From NCBI RefSeq assembly GCF_018531445.1, contig NZ_JAHDTH010000043.1, forward strand, positions 1 to 42,731: 42,731 bases of DNA. Direction: 5' to 3'. Positions 31,964 through 39,582 of this stretch are shown piece by piece; within the stretch, counting starts at the first letter, position 1; each line of letters opens with the position of its first letter. Source of the stretch: Pseudonocardia lacus (GTDB lineage Bacteria > Actinomycetota > Actinomycetes > Mycobacteriales > Pseudonocardiaceae). The position numbers and the translations under genes were made by a program. A model generated the notes under the pieces. It searched no databases. It was not told where the DNA came from and was given only the letters and a program-made list of their open reading frames with translations.

Positions 31964-32517
31964 ATGGCGCATGCCCGGAGCAGGAGTGCCCGACCGCCGG
32001 GGCTGGCGGGGGAGGCCGTGGTCCGCGGGGTCTGGGAGGAGCACGGCGGGGCCGCGCTGGCCTACGCGAGGTGGCTCACCCACGACGGCGCGGCCGCCGA
32101 GGACGTGGTGCAGGAGGCCTGGTCAGGGCGTGGCTGCACGCGTCGAGCCTGGTGAACGGCAAGGGCTCGGTCCGCGGCTGGCTGCTGACGGTGGTGCGCA
32201 ATATCGTCGCCGACCGGGCGCGGGCGCAGCGCTCCCGCCCGCCCGAGGTCGCCGAGTCGGTGCACGCCGGCGGGGTCGAGCGCGACCACGCCGAACGCGT
32301 CGTCGACAGCATGGTGGTGCGCGCGGTGCTGGGCCGGCTCTCTGTGGAGCAGCGGGTGGTGATGGAGCACCTCTACGTGCACGGGCGGACGGTGGTCGAG
32401 ACGGCCGAGGCGCTGGCCATCCCGGTCGGCACGGTCAAGTCGCGCTCGCACGCCGCGATGCGCGTGCTGCGCGGGATGGTCCCGCAGGGCCGCGGCGGAC
32501 TGGAGCAGGTCGCCTGA
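31964..32517 (+). pseudogene. ECF sigma factor, frameshifted in region 2
   Basis: Read as one gene with a single frame change, it encodes about 184 residues. The first frame (ATG 31964, after GGGGAGAAGG) gives VRGVWEEHGGAALAYARWLT and AAAEDVVQEA, the start of sigma region 2. At about 32117-32120 the frame slips: the following VRAWLHASSLVNGKGSVRGW, LLTVVRNIVADRARAQ and region 4 (RLSVEQRVVMEHLYVHGRT, VVETAEALAIPVGTVKSRS) are in the other frame. One extra base there would give VVQEALVRAW, the normal family sequence. As read, the first frame stops soon after at 32155. Either the gene is inactive or the read has an indel. No anti-sigma gene is adjacent. Confidence 0.8.
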
Positions 32518-32596
32518 TCCGCCCGGCCGACGGCGCCGTGCCCCGGACCGGCAGCGATACGGTCGTCGTCGACTGGTGGAACCGGGAGGACCAACC

Positions 32597-33049
32597 GTGA
32601 TCACGGACCCGACGCTCGTCCGGATCGGCGAGGCCGCGCAGCTCAACCACCAGGGCGACCGCGAGGCCGCCCGCCGGCTCCTCGCCCAGCTCTGGGAGGA
32701 GATCGGCGGCGAGCGGGGCGAGCCGCTGCACCGCTGCACCCTCGCCCACACCATGGCCGACGTGCAGGACGACGTGCGCGAGGAACTGCTGTGGGACGAG
32801 CGCGCCCTGGCCGCCGTCGACCAGCTCACCGACGCCCGCATGGCCGAGGCGGGCGTGCCGCTCACGGTGACCGGCCTCTACCCGTCGCTGCACCTCAACC
32901 TCAGCGAGTGTCACCGCAAGCTGGGAGACCTCGACCGCGCCCGCGAGCACCTCCAGCTGGCCCGAGACACCATCGGCGCGCTCGGCGACGACGCCTACGG
33001 GCAGCTGATCCGGGACGGCCTGGAGAAGGTGGCGGCGCAGCTGCGCTGA
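32597..33049 (+). CDS. Small helical TPR-like protein
   Basis: The 150-residue product is almost entirely helical. GEAAQLNHQGDREAARRLLAQ and LNLSECHRKLGDLDRAREHL have the spacing of tetratricopeptide-like helix pairs, with a third such region in between. I recognise similar uncharacterised actinobacterial proteins but no function. GTG at 32597 is preceded by GGGAGGACCAACC; a longer frame to ATG 32576 has no such site. It follows the frameshifted sigma factor by 79 bp and may be in the same operon. It could be a scaffold or sensor. Confidence 0.72.
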   Translation: MITDPTLVRIGEAAQLNHQGDREAARRLLAQLWEEIGGERGEPLHRCTLAHTMADVQDDVREELLWDERALAAVDQLTDARMAEAGVPLTVTGLYPSLHLNLSECHRKLGDLDRAREHLQLARDTIGALGDDAYGQLIRDGLEKVAAQLR

Positions 33050-33393
33050 CCGCCGCGGCGGTCGTCATCGCGTTCGGGGTGTGGCTGCGTGGAGCCACAG
33101 GGTGATCTTGAAGAGAGGTCCGGTCGGCCGCTCCCACGATGCCCTCGCCCCACCTGTCCCCGTCCGGGGTCGCGCGAGGCGGGGGCGCTTTCGCCGATTC
33201 CGGCTCGGTTGGGAACGCGCAGGTCGCCGCTCGGGCGCTGAGTGACGGCGAGGTTGCTTCGAGTCGCTCGATGGTGTGACACACGGCGGTGAGTCCGGCG
33301 CGCCCGGTAACGAGGTCACCACGCTCCGCGAGTGGCAGATCACGTTGCGCAAACCCCGAGCGCGCATCCCTCACTCGAAGGATCTTCACCAGC
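33050..33393. other. 344-bp intergenic region, nothing firmly identified
   Basis: No convincing gene. On the minus strand, about 33070-33130 reads GPLFKITLWLHA, which resembles short hypothetical proteins of this genus that I only vaguely remember; it may be a repeat or a gene relic. GAAGGA just before 33394 is the ribosome site of the next gene. Confidence 0.4.
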
Positions 33394-33990
33394 ATGTCGA
33401 TCGACAACCAGCGCACCACCCGCCTCGGCGCCGTCGCTCCCACCGCCGACGCCCCGCGCGGCCGCAAGCGAAAGACCGCCACCGTCGTCGGGCTCATCGG
33501 CGCGGCCGTCCTCGGCGCCGGCGGTGTCGCGCTCGCCGCGATCCTGCTGACCACGAACATCACCGGCACGGCCACCGTCAACGAGGTCAACACGGCGAAC
33601 GACCTCGATGTGACCGCTACCTCCGCTGACGGTTCGCAGCTCAAGTGCAACGTCAACATCAGCGACGACAACAAGACGCTGACGTTCAACCCGGTGCTCA
33701 CGAAGCCGGTCGGTGGCTCGAACTCCTCCGGCGCCCCGATCGCCGGCGGGGACTGCACCGTCACCCTCACGGTCAAGAACATCGGGAACACCGTCATCAA
33801 GCTCGATGGCTCGTCGGGCATCACGCAGTTCCCGGCGGGCTGGACCGCAACCCCGATCGCGGGCAACGCGCTGAACCCGATCCCGGCCGGCGCCACCGCC
33901 ACGGCGACCATCAAGGTCACGGCCACTCAGTCCGCCGTCGGCGGTCCCATCCAGGGCAAGCTGGTCTACACCGACGCGCCCGCCGCCTGA
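33394..33990 (+). CDS. Exported or membrane-anchored surface protein, unknown family
   Basis: I do not recognise a family. The 198-residue product starts with a basic region (RGRKRK) and one hydrophobic segment at about residues 30-52 (VVGLIGAAVLGAGGVALAAI), either an uncleaved anchor or a signal peptide. The rest is beta-rich and dominated by Thr, Asn, Gly and Val: ITGTATVNEVNTANDLDVTA, a Cys in KCNVN and another in DCTVTL that could form a disulfide, and TVKNIGNTVIKLDG. The pattern weakly recalls camelysin/TasA-like surface proteins, but the motifs are not diagnostic. ATG at 33394 has GAAGGA upstream. Base composition is visibly less GC-rich than in neighbours. A very strong terminator follows. 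Confidence 0.72.
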   Translation: MSIDNQRTTRLGAVAPTADAPRGRKRKTATVVGLIGAAVLGAGGVALAAILLTTNITGTATVNEVNTANDLDVTATSADGSQLKCNVNISDDNKTLTFNPVLTKPVGGSNSSGAPIAGGDCTVTLTVKNIGNTVIKLDGSSGITQFPAGWTATPIAGNALNPIPAGATATATIKVTATQSAVGGPIQGKLVYTDAPAA

Positions 33991-34002
33991 TCTCGCCCGG
34001 GG

Positions 34003-34053
34003 CGAACGGCCCCTCGTGCCCATCCGCGAAGGATGGGCGCGAGGGGCCGTTCG
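34003..34053 (+). terminator. Very long terminator hairpin after the surface-protein gene
   Basis: A 23-bp stem (34003-34025 with 34031-34053; left arm starts CGAACGGCCCCTCG) has one position as T/G (34017/34039), a wobble pair in RNA, and closes a five-base GCGAA loop. It begins 12 bases after the stop codon. It is the strongest simple hairpin in the window. Confidence 0.85.
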
Positions 34054-34211
34054 TGCCCGCTGAACCGAGGACTCCCGGTGAACGGAACGTATAGCTTCCC
34101 CGGCGCCGGCCCGGCTGTGGTGCCTGACAGGCCGCCCCTGCCGCAGCGAAGGGGTGCGCAGACAGCCCTGATGCCGCTTCGGTTCGGTCAGGGCCGCGAC
34201 GGCCGCCGAAA

Positions 34212-34757
34212 CTGACGGCGCGACGCGTACGTCAGTTATTCGCGGCAGGGATCGGAGCCAGCACGCTGCTGCTGGTCGCAGCGGGCGGCCTGGTCGTCGC
34301 GATGACCGCAGTGGACGGTGCCGAGGAAGAACGAGCCTCTTCGACGTCGGTGGAGGTCGGGGGCGGTTCGGTGGCGCCGCCCTCATCCACCGCCTTGCCC
34401 GCGGCTACACCGGGCGTCGAGGTCCCGGCCTCAGCAGCGCCCGGGCCTGCGTTGGGGATCGTCGGGCGCGGCGGGAACGCCCCTCCCTCGCCAGCGGCAA
34501 GCATTGGCCGAGCAGGAGCGAAGGCGGACGCCCCGACTCGACCGGACGCGCTGCCACCGCCTGTGCCGGTGCAGGCTCCGTCGCTGCCCGAGCAGCCCCA
34601 GTCGGCGCAGTCCTACCGTCCCGGCACCCCCGTCGAGGTCCCGGTGTCGCCGCAGCCGACGGCGGACACTGGGCTGGTGACCGACCCGGGGATCGTGTCT
34701 GAGGAGACGGTGACCGACCCGGACAGCGGGGTCTCGACCTCGCCGCTGCAGGAGTAG
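34212..34757 (+). CDS. Membrane-anchored Pro/Ala/Val-rich protein with possible CTG start
   Basis: I do not recognise a family. In the open frame a basic start (TARRVRQL) is followed by a hydrophobic segment (FAAGIGASTLLLVAAGGLVV) ending near ATG 34302, then about 150 residues of low-complexity Pro/Ala/Ser/Val with repeated VP and PP pairs and an acidic C-terminus (EETVTDPDSG). The frame is open back to 34128, with no ATG, GTG or TTG before the membrane segment. CTG at 34212 directly before TARRVRQL is the natural start, giving 181 residues. Starting at ATG 34302 would remove most of the anchor. It may be a partner of the preceding surface protein; both are composed unlike their neighbours. 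Confidence 0.55.
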   Translation: MTARRVRQLFAAGIGASTLLLVAAGGLVVAMTAVDGAEEERASSTSVEVGGGSVAPPSSTALPAATPGVEVPASAAPGPALGIVGRGGNAPPSPAASIGRAGAKADAPTRPDALPPPVPVQAPSLPEQPQSAQSYRPGTPVEVPVSPQPTADTGLVTDPGIVSEETVTDPDSGVSTSPLQE

Positions 34758-34897
34758 CTCCTACGGCACCCCGAGCTCCAACACCCGTCGCCCCGCAGTG
34801 AGCGGTACACCGCGGTGTACCTGAGCGCCTCCGGGCGCACCGCCAGCACGAAGCCGTCCTCGATGCTGCTCTCGAACTGGCGCCCTACACTGCCGCC

Positions 34898-35314
34898 ATG
34901 ACGGCGCGGCGCCGGGCCCGGGTCGAGGACGTGCACGAGGTGGCGTCCGGGATGCCGCACGTCACCGTCGAACGCGGGTCCAAGGAGAACCCCGTCTACC
35001 AGGTGGGCGGCAAGTCGTTCGTCTTCTTCCGCAACCCCCGCCCCGACGCCTTCGACCCCGACACGGGCGAGCGCTACCCGGACGTCATCGTCTTCTGGGT
35101 GCCCTCGGAGTCCGACAAGCAGGCCCTCGTCCAGGACGAGGGCTCGCCCTTCTTCACCACCCCACACTTCAACGGCCACCCCTCGGTCCTGCTGCGGGCC
35201 AGCCGGATCGGCGAGCTCACCCGCGAGGAGTTGGTCGAGGTGGTGCAGGACGCCTGGCTCTCGCGCGCGTCGGCGCGGCGCCGGGCGGCGTGGCTGGCCG
35301 ATCAGGCGGGGTAG
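34898..35314 (+). CDS. YjbR/MmcQ family protein
   Basis: A 138-residue protein of the YjbR fold (CyaY-like), a family sometimes annotated as DNA-binding but without proven function. ASGMPHVTVERGSKENPVYQ, the strand GKSFVFFRNPRPDAF, VIVFWVPSESDKQALVQDEG and FFTTPHFNGHPSVLLRASRI are the usual conserved blocks, and ELVEVVQDAWLSRAS closes the helix at the C-terminus. ATG at 34898; length is normal for the family. It stands alone, followed by 520 bp without genes. Confidence 0.87.
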   Translation: MTARRRARVEDVHEVASGMPHVTVERGSKENPVYQVGGKSFVFFRNPRPDAFDPDTGERYPDVIVFWVPSESDKQALVQDEGSPFFTTPHFNGHPSVLLRASRIGELTREELVEVVQDAWLSRASARRRAAWLADQAG

Positions 35315-35329
35315 GGGCAAGCCCCGCCC

Positions 35330-35393
35330 TCGCAGCGCTGGCTGGGTCCTCGCAGCGCGCCGGCGGGCTGTGAGCCCACACCTCGTGCTGCGA
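35330..35393. repeat. Bipolar heptamer array A2
   Basis: TCGCAGC starts at 35330 and 35350; the opposite-orientation heptamers are GCTGTGA at 35367 and GCTGCGA at 35387. Steps are 20, 17 (centre) and 20. The central 24 bases (35350-35373) differ from the centre of A3 at one position. Confidence 0.78.
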
Positions 35394-35413
35394 AGACGCC
35401 GGCGGCCCCGGAT

Positions 35414-35476
35414 TCGCAGCGCGCCGGCGGGCTGCGACCACACGCCCGGCGCTGCGCACACACCCCGGTGCTGCGG
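35414..35476. repeat. Bipolar heptamer array A3
   Basis: TCGCAGC at 35414 faces GCTGCGA at 35431, which is followed by GCTGCGC at 35451 and GCTGCGG at 35470. Steps are 17 (centre), 20 and 19. The central 24 bases (35414-35437) have perfect seven-base ends. Confidence 0.78.
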
Positions 35477-35746
35477 ACCCGGCCGGCGCGGCGGCGCGCA
35501 GCGCCGCGAGCCGAGCCGGGTGGGCCACCCCACCACCGCCGCCTCCGCGACGCCGGCAGGCGCCGCTTGGGGCTTCGCTTCGCTCCGCCGCCGCGGCTCC
35601 GGAGAGTGGTGGGCTGCGGGTCGGCGCCGCAGGCGCTGCAATGGCCGGGCCGACGTGACAAGGCCCTCCCCGCACAGGGTGTGGGCGCGCTTCGCGCCCC
35701 GGGTTCGCGCCTTCGGCGCTCACCCAAGAACTCCGCGCCGGCGGAC

Positions 35747-35767
35747 GGACGAGCGCGGCTTTCGTCC
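35747..35767. repeat. GGACGAG...TCGTCC palindrome, family P3 copy 3
   Basis: A 21-base element starting GGACGAGCGCGGC and ending TTTCGTCC. It matches 15085-15105 at 20 of 21 positions. It lies about 90 bp before the GntR gene. Confidence 0.75.
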
Positions 35768-35798
35768 AACCGGCCGCTGGCCGGGGTGGGTTCAATAC

Positions 35799-35812
35799 CC
35801 TAAAGTACTAGG
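35799..35812. promoter_or_regulatory. Putative GntR operator/promoter
   Basis: CCTAAAGTACTAGG has symmetric ends CCTA/TAGG inside an AT-rich island (TTCAATACCCTAAAGTACTA) just before the GntR gene at 35835. YtrA-type regulators commonly repress their own operon from such sites. The exact -10 and -35 cannot be fixed from one sequence. Confidence 0.45.
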
Positions 35813-35834
35813 AAGGTAGTCGAATGGAGTTTCG

Positions 35835-36227
35835 ATGATCGAGTTCCACTTGGACGGCAGGTCGGGTCTGTCGCCCTACCAGCAGCTGGTGCAGCAGGTC
35901 CGGCACGCGCTGCGGCTCGGGCTGCTGCGGGAGGGCGACCAGCTGCCGACCGTCAAGGAGGTCGTCGGGCACTTGGCGATCAACCCCAACACCGTCCTGA
36001 AGGCCTACCGGGAGCTGGAGCACGACGGGCTCGTCGCGGCCCGGCCGGGGGTGGGCACGTTCGTGACGGCGACCCTCGCCGACACCTCGCTGGCCGCGCA
36101 CGGGCCGCTGCGGACGAGCCTGCAGCGCTGGCTGACCAGGGCCCGTCGGGCAGGCCTGGACGACGAGAGCATCGAGGCGCTGTTCATGACCACCTTTCGG
36201 GCCGCGGGCGAGGAGGACATAGCGTGA
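35835..36227 (+). CDS. GntR-family regulator, YtrA subfamily
   Basis: A 130-residue regulator, the short YtrA type with a winged helix-turn-helix and only a small C-terminal dimerisation part. SGLSPYQQLVQQVRHALRLG opens the domain; LPTVKEVVGHLAINPNTVLK and AYRELEHDGLVAARPGVGTF are the recognition and wing regions. Subfamily members usually repress an ABC transporter operon that they head, often one induced by cell-wall-active compounds. ATG at 35835 has TGGAG five bases upstream. Its stop overlaps the ATPase GTG (GTGA). Confidence 0.92.
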   Translation: MIEFHLDGRSGLSPYQQLVQQVRHALRLGLLREGDQLPTVKEVVGHLAINPNTVLKAYRELEHDGLVAARPGVGTFVTATLADTSLAAHGPLRTSLQRWLTRARRAGLDDESIEALFMTTFRAAGEEDIA

Positions 36228-37114
36228 CCGACGTCCTGCTGACCCGGGGGCTGGGCAGGCGCTACGGCAGGCGCTGGGCGCTGCGCGACTGCACGGTCGA
36301 CGTGCCGGACGGGCGCGTCGTCGGGCTGGTGGGCCCCAACGGGGCCGGCAAGACCACGCTGCTGAAGCTGGCCGCCGGCCAGTTGGAGCCCACCGAGGGC
36401 GCCATCACGGTGCTCGGCGAGCGGCCGGCCGCCCGTCCGGCGCAGTTGGCCAGGGTCGGCTTCGTCGCCCAGGACACCCCCGTCTACTCCGGTCTGACGG
36501 TGGCCGAGCACCTGCGGCTCGGGGCGCGGCTCAACCCCGGCTGGGACGCCGCGCTGGCCGCGGAGCGGATCGCGCGGCTCGGCCTGGACCCCGCCCAGCG
36601 CGCGGGCAAGCTGTCCGGTGGCCAGCGCGCCCAGCTGGCCCTCACCCTGGGTCTGGCCAAGCGGCCCGAGCTGCTGATCCTCGACGAGCCGGTCGCCTCG
36701 CTCGATCCGCTCGCCCGCCGCGAGTTCCTGCAGGGGCTGATGGAGGCCACCGCCGAGCACGGGCTCAGCGTGTTGCTCTCCTCGCACCTGGTGTCCGATC
36801 TGGAGCGGGTCTGCGACTTCCTGGTCGTGCTGGTCGACGCGCGGGTGCAGGTGGCGGGGGAGACCGAGGAGCTGCTGGCCACGCACTACCGGCTCACCGG
36901 CCCGCGCCGCGACCCCGACCGGCTCCCCGCCGACCAGCAGGTGGTCTCCGCGGCCCACACCGACCGGCAGAGCACCTACGTCGTCCGCGCCGCGCACCCG
37001 ATCCACGACCCCGCCTGGACGGTCCACCGGCTGACGCTGGAGGACCTCGTCCTGGCCTACATGGGGCGGCGGGCCGTCGGCGACGCCGGACCCGTCCTGG
37101 AGGTGCAGCGATGA
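36224..37114 (+). CDS. ABC transporter ATP-binding protein
   Basis: A 296-residue ATPase with Walker A GPNGAGKTT, a Q-loop in VGFVAQDTPVYSG, signature LSGGQRAQLALTLGLAKRPE, Walker B LLILDEPVASLDP and the switch His in SSHLVSDLERV. The C-terminal about 80 residues after the ATPase core (VAGETEELLATHYRLTGP) are a regulatory extension as in Ytr/Bcr-type exporters. GTG at 36224 overlaps the GntR stop; its own end overlaps the permease ATG, so the operon is coupled. It should energise the permease at 37111. Confidence 0.92.
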   Translation: MTDVLLTRGLGRRYGRRWALRDCTVDVPDGRVVGLVGPNGAGKTTLLKLAAGQLEPTEGAITVLGERPAARPAQLARVGFVAQDTPVYSGLTVAEHLRLGARLNPGWDAALAAERIARLGLDPAQRAGKLSGGQRAQLALTLGLAKRPELLILDEPVASLDPLARREFLQGLMEATAEHGLSVLLSSHLVSDLERVCDFLVVLVDARVQVAGETEELLATHYRLTGPRRDPDRLPADQQVVSAAHTDRQSTYVVRAAHPIHDPAWTVHRLTLEDLVLAYMGRRAVGDAGPVLEVQR

Positions 37115-38154
37115 CCTGGCTGACCTGGCGCCAGCTGCGCGGTTCGGTCGTGGGGACGGCCGCCGCGCTGGTCGCGCTCGCCGCAGCCCTCGTGCTCACC
37201 GGGCCGGGGCTGGCCGCCGAGTACTCGGCCGGAGTGGCCGCCTGCACCCCGGTCCCCGACACCTGCGACCGCTTCTTCGACCGGTTCTTCTCCGCCCACG
37301 AGCTGCCCTTCGTGGCCGTCAGCCTGCTGGTGCTGCTGCTGCCGGCGCTCGTCGGGCTCTTCTGGGGCGCACCGCTCATCGCCCGCGAGCTGGAGGCCGG
37401 CACCCACCTGCTGGTGTGGAACCAGAGCATCACCCGCACCCGCTGGCTGGCCGTCAAGCTCGCGATCACCGGGCTGGCCGCCATGGTCGCCGCCTACCTG
37501 TGCGGGCTCGTGGTGACCTGGTGGTCGTTCCCGCTGGACATGTCGGCCCCGGACGACCTCGCCCTGATGGCGCCACTGGTCTTCGGCGCGAGAGGCATCG
37601 CGCCGGTCGGGTACGCGGTCCTCGCCTTCGTCCTGGGCGTCACCGTGGGCATGCTCGTCCGCCGCGCATTGCCCGCCATGGCCATCACCCTGGCCGTCTT
37701 CTTCGCGCTGCAACTCGCCGTCCCGCTGCTGGTCCGTCCGCACCTGATGACCCCGGTCACCGCCACCTTCGAGCTCAGCACGGAGAACGTGGCGGGCTTC
37801 GGCGCCGAGGACGCCGGATCGTCGGTGGGTCTGCGCCTGCAGTCGGCCGTTCCCGGCGACGCGGGCGCCTGGGTGCTGTCCAGCCGCGTCCTCGACCCGT
37901 CCGGACGGGTGGTCGCCGAGACCGGCGAGGACGCCCCGGTCCCGGTCTCCATGACGTCGGGGCCCTGCGCACCGCAGAACGGCTTCGCCTCCTGCATCGT
38001 CGAGGTCAACGACCTCGGCTTTCGGCAGCAGGCGACCTACCACCCGCTGGACCGCTTCTGGCCCTTCCAGTGGATGGAGACCGGGATCTACGCAGCCCTC
38101 GCCCTCGCCCTGACGGGGTTCTGCTTCCGGTGGGTGCGGAGACGCCTGTCGTGA
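37111..38154 (+). CDS. ABC-2-type permease
   Basis: A 347-residue membrane protein with about six helices: one near residue 15-30, FVAVSLLVLLLPALVGLFWG, a helix with AVKLAITGLAAMVAAYLCGL, two around residues 155-210, and a C-terminal helix ending in WVRRRLS. Between the last two lies an extracytoplasmic region of about 100 residues containing two Cys-bearing stretches (SGPCAPQNGFASCIVEV). The GAPLIARELEAGTHLLVW loop resembles ABC-2 permeases with YtrC/D-like partners. ATG at 37111 overlaps the ATPase end; its stop overlaps the peptidase GTG. Confidence 0.85.
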   Translation: MTWLTWRQLRGSVVGTAAALVALAAALVLTGPGLAAEYSAGVAACTPVPDTCDRFFDRFFSAHELPFVAVSLLVLLLPALVGLFWGAPLIARELEAGTHLLVWNQSITRTRWLAVKLAITGLAAMVAAYLCGLVVTWWSFPLDMSAPDDLALMAPLVFGARGIAPVGYAVLAFVLGVTVGMLVRRALPAMAITLAVFFALQLAVPLLVRPHLMTPVTATFELSTENVAGFGAEDAGSSVGLRLQSAVPGDAGAWVLSSRVLDPSGRVVAETGEDAPVPVSMTSGPCAPQNGFASCIVEVNDLGFRQQATYHPLDRFWPFQWMETGIYAALALALTGFCFRWVRRRLS

Positions 38155-39569
38155 CCGCCGTCCGGGCGGCGGTCGTCGCGCTCGCCCTCCTGCTGGCGGC
38201 GGCCTGCACGGCGCCGACGCCGCCGCGGGCGGAGTCCAGCCCGGCCGCCAGTTCGGCCTGCGCGCCGCTGCGGGAGCCCCCCGGGGCGGAGACGACGACC
38301 ACCATCGAGGTCATCGAGCAGGCCTACCGCTGCATCCTCGGCAACTACTACGGGGGCGCCACGCTGGACGCCGGCGCGCTGCTGACCGCGGGGTTCGCCG
38401 CGCTGACCCGGGAACTCGTCCGCACCGGACGCGACGTGCCCGAGGCCACGATGCCGGCGCTCACCGGGGACCGCGACGCCGACTGGGCCGCCTTCGAGGC
38501 CGTCTTCCGCCGGGTCAGTGACCAGGTCCCCGACCTGCGCGAGGGGCTGGCCGTCGTCACCCTGGAGGCCGTCGTCGCCGCCCTCGACGACAACCACGCG
38601 AGCTGGACGCACGGTGTCAGTCGCCCGCCCGACTACTACGACGGCGACGGGTACGACCTCGGGCTGCAGGCGAACGTCCACGGCGCGCAGCTGGACGGCA
38701 ACCCCGACGCGGCCCTCCCGCCGCTGTTCGTCACCGCCGTCCTGGGCGGCGCGGCGCGGGCCGCCGGGCTGCGCCCGGGCGACGTCATCGAGTCGATCAA
38801 CGGGTCGGCGCCGTTCATCGACGGGGAGGCGACACCGGCGATCGCCGCGCTCTACCCGCGGTACCCGCAGGCCGACCCGGTGGAGCTGCGCCTGCTGCGG
38901 GAGGCCGAGGGCCGCCGCTGGAGCGTGACACTGCGGCCCGGCCTCTACGAGCGCGACCTGGCCGCGCTGCGGGTGGTGACCTCGAAGACGCTCGACGGCG
39001 GGGTCGGCTACGTGCGGCTGCGCGGGTTCGCCTCCGACTCCGCGAACCGGGTCCTGGACGCGATCGCGCGGATGCGCTCCGGCGGTGCCCTCACCGGGGT
39101 CGTGCTGGACCTGCGCGGCAACGGCGGCGGCAGCCCGCAGGAGGCGACCCGGCTGGTGAGCGCCTTCGTGCACGGGCAGGTCACGCACTACCAGTGCCTC
39201 GCCGACGGCCGGTGCGAGCCCATGTGGACCGACGACACCGTCGAGCTGGTCGGCCTGCCGCTCGTGGTGCTCGTGGACCGCAGCTGCGCCTCGGCGTGCG
39301 AGCACTTCAGCTCCGCGATCAAGGACCTGGGCGCCGGCGCGCTGGTCGGCACCCGGACCGCGGGCGTCATCTCCGGGCCCTCCTCGGCGTACCTGCTCGA
39401 CGACAACACGGTCCTGGGCTTCCCCTCCAAGCACGCCCTGGGCCCGGACCACGAGGTGATCGACCGGATCGGCGTGGCGCCCGACCACCACGTGCCGCTG
39501 ACCCCGCGGGACGCGGCCGCGGGCTTCGACGCCGCCCTGGCCCGGGCCCTGTCCCTGCTGCGCACGTGA
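38151..39569 (+). CDS. S41-family peptidase lipoprotein
   Basis: A 472-residue exported protease. A lipoprotein signal ends in LLLAAACTAP. A helical N-terminal part (residues about 45-180) is followed by a PDZ-like region (PLFVTAVLGGAARAAGLRPG, DVIESINGSAPF) and the S41 core: GGVGYVRLRGFASDSANRVL, VVLDLRGNGGGSPQEATRLV and VLVDRSCASACEHFSSAIKD with candidate nucleophile Ser381. The block that follows is LVGTRTAG; the Lys of CtpA-type Ser/Lys enzymes is not evident, so it may use a different base. GTG at 38151 overlaps the permease stop. Placing it in a GntR/ABC operon suggests a role at the cell envelope. Confidence 0.87.
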   Translation: MTAVRAAVVALALLLAAACTAPTPPRAESSPAASSACAPLREPPGAETTTTIEVIEQAYRCILGNYYGGATLDAGALLTAGFAALTRELVRTGRDVPEATMPALTGDRDADWAAFEAVFRRVSDQVPDLREGLAVVTLEAVVAALDDNHASWTHGVSRPPDYYDGDGYDLGLQANVHGAQLDGNPDAALPPLFVTAVLGGAARAAGLRPGDVIESINGSAPFIDGEATPAIAALYPRYPQADPVELRLLREAEGRRWSVTLRPGLYERDLAALRVVTSKTLDGGVGYVRLRGFASDSANRVLDAIARMRSGGALTGVVLDLRGNGGGSPQEATRLVSAFVHGQVTHYQCLADGRCEPMWTDDTVELVGLPLVVLVDRSCASACEHFSSAIKDLGAGALVGTRTAGVISGPSSAYLLDDNTVLGFPSKHALGPDHEVIDRIGVAPDHHVPLTPRDAAAGFDAALARALSLLRT

Positions 39570-39582
39570 GGACCGACCGCCG

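Larger units (their letters stand above)
35315..35834. other. 520-bp intergenic region with two heptamer arrays and a palindrome
   Basis: No gene is apparent; frames on both strands are low-complexity. It contains arrays A2 (35330-35393) and A3 (35414-35476), one GGACGAG...TCGTCC palindrome (35747-35767) and the promoter/operator region of the GntR operon (about 35790-35830). The stretch 35480-35740 has no structure I can name beyond GC-rich short repeats. Confidence 0.6.

Noticed and set aside
31867..32517. Sigma factor as one continuous frame from 31867
   Set aside because: The N-terminal part in that frame is low-complexity sequence; the true N-terminus is in the other frame from ATG 31964.
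33065..33367. Minus-strand hypothetical gene containing GPLFKITLWLHA
   Set aside because: No ribosome site, Arg/Pro/Ser-rich remainder and no domain; kept only as a possible relic in the intergenic note.
35330..35476. CRISPR array
   Set aside because: The repeated unit is only seven bases, spacers are shorter than in CRISPR and C-rich, the orientation inverts at the centre, and no cas gene is present.
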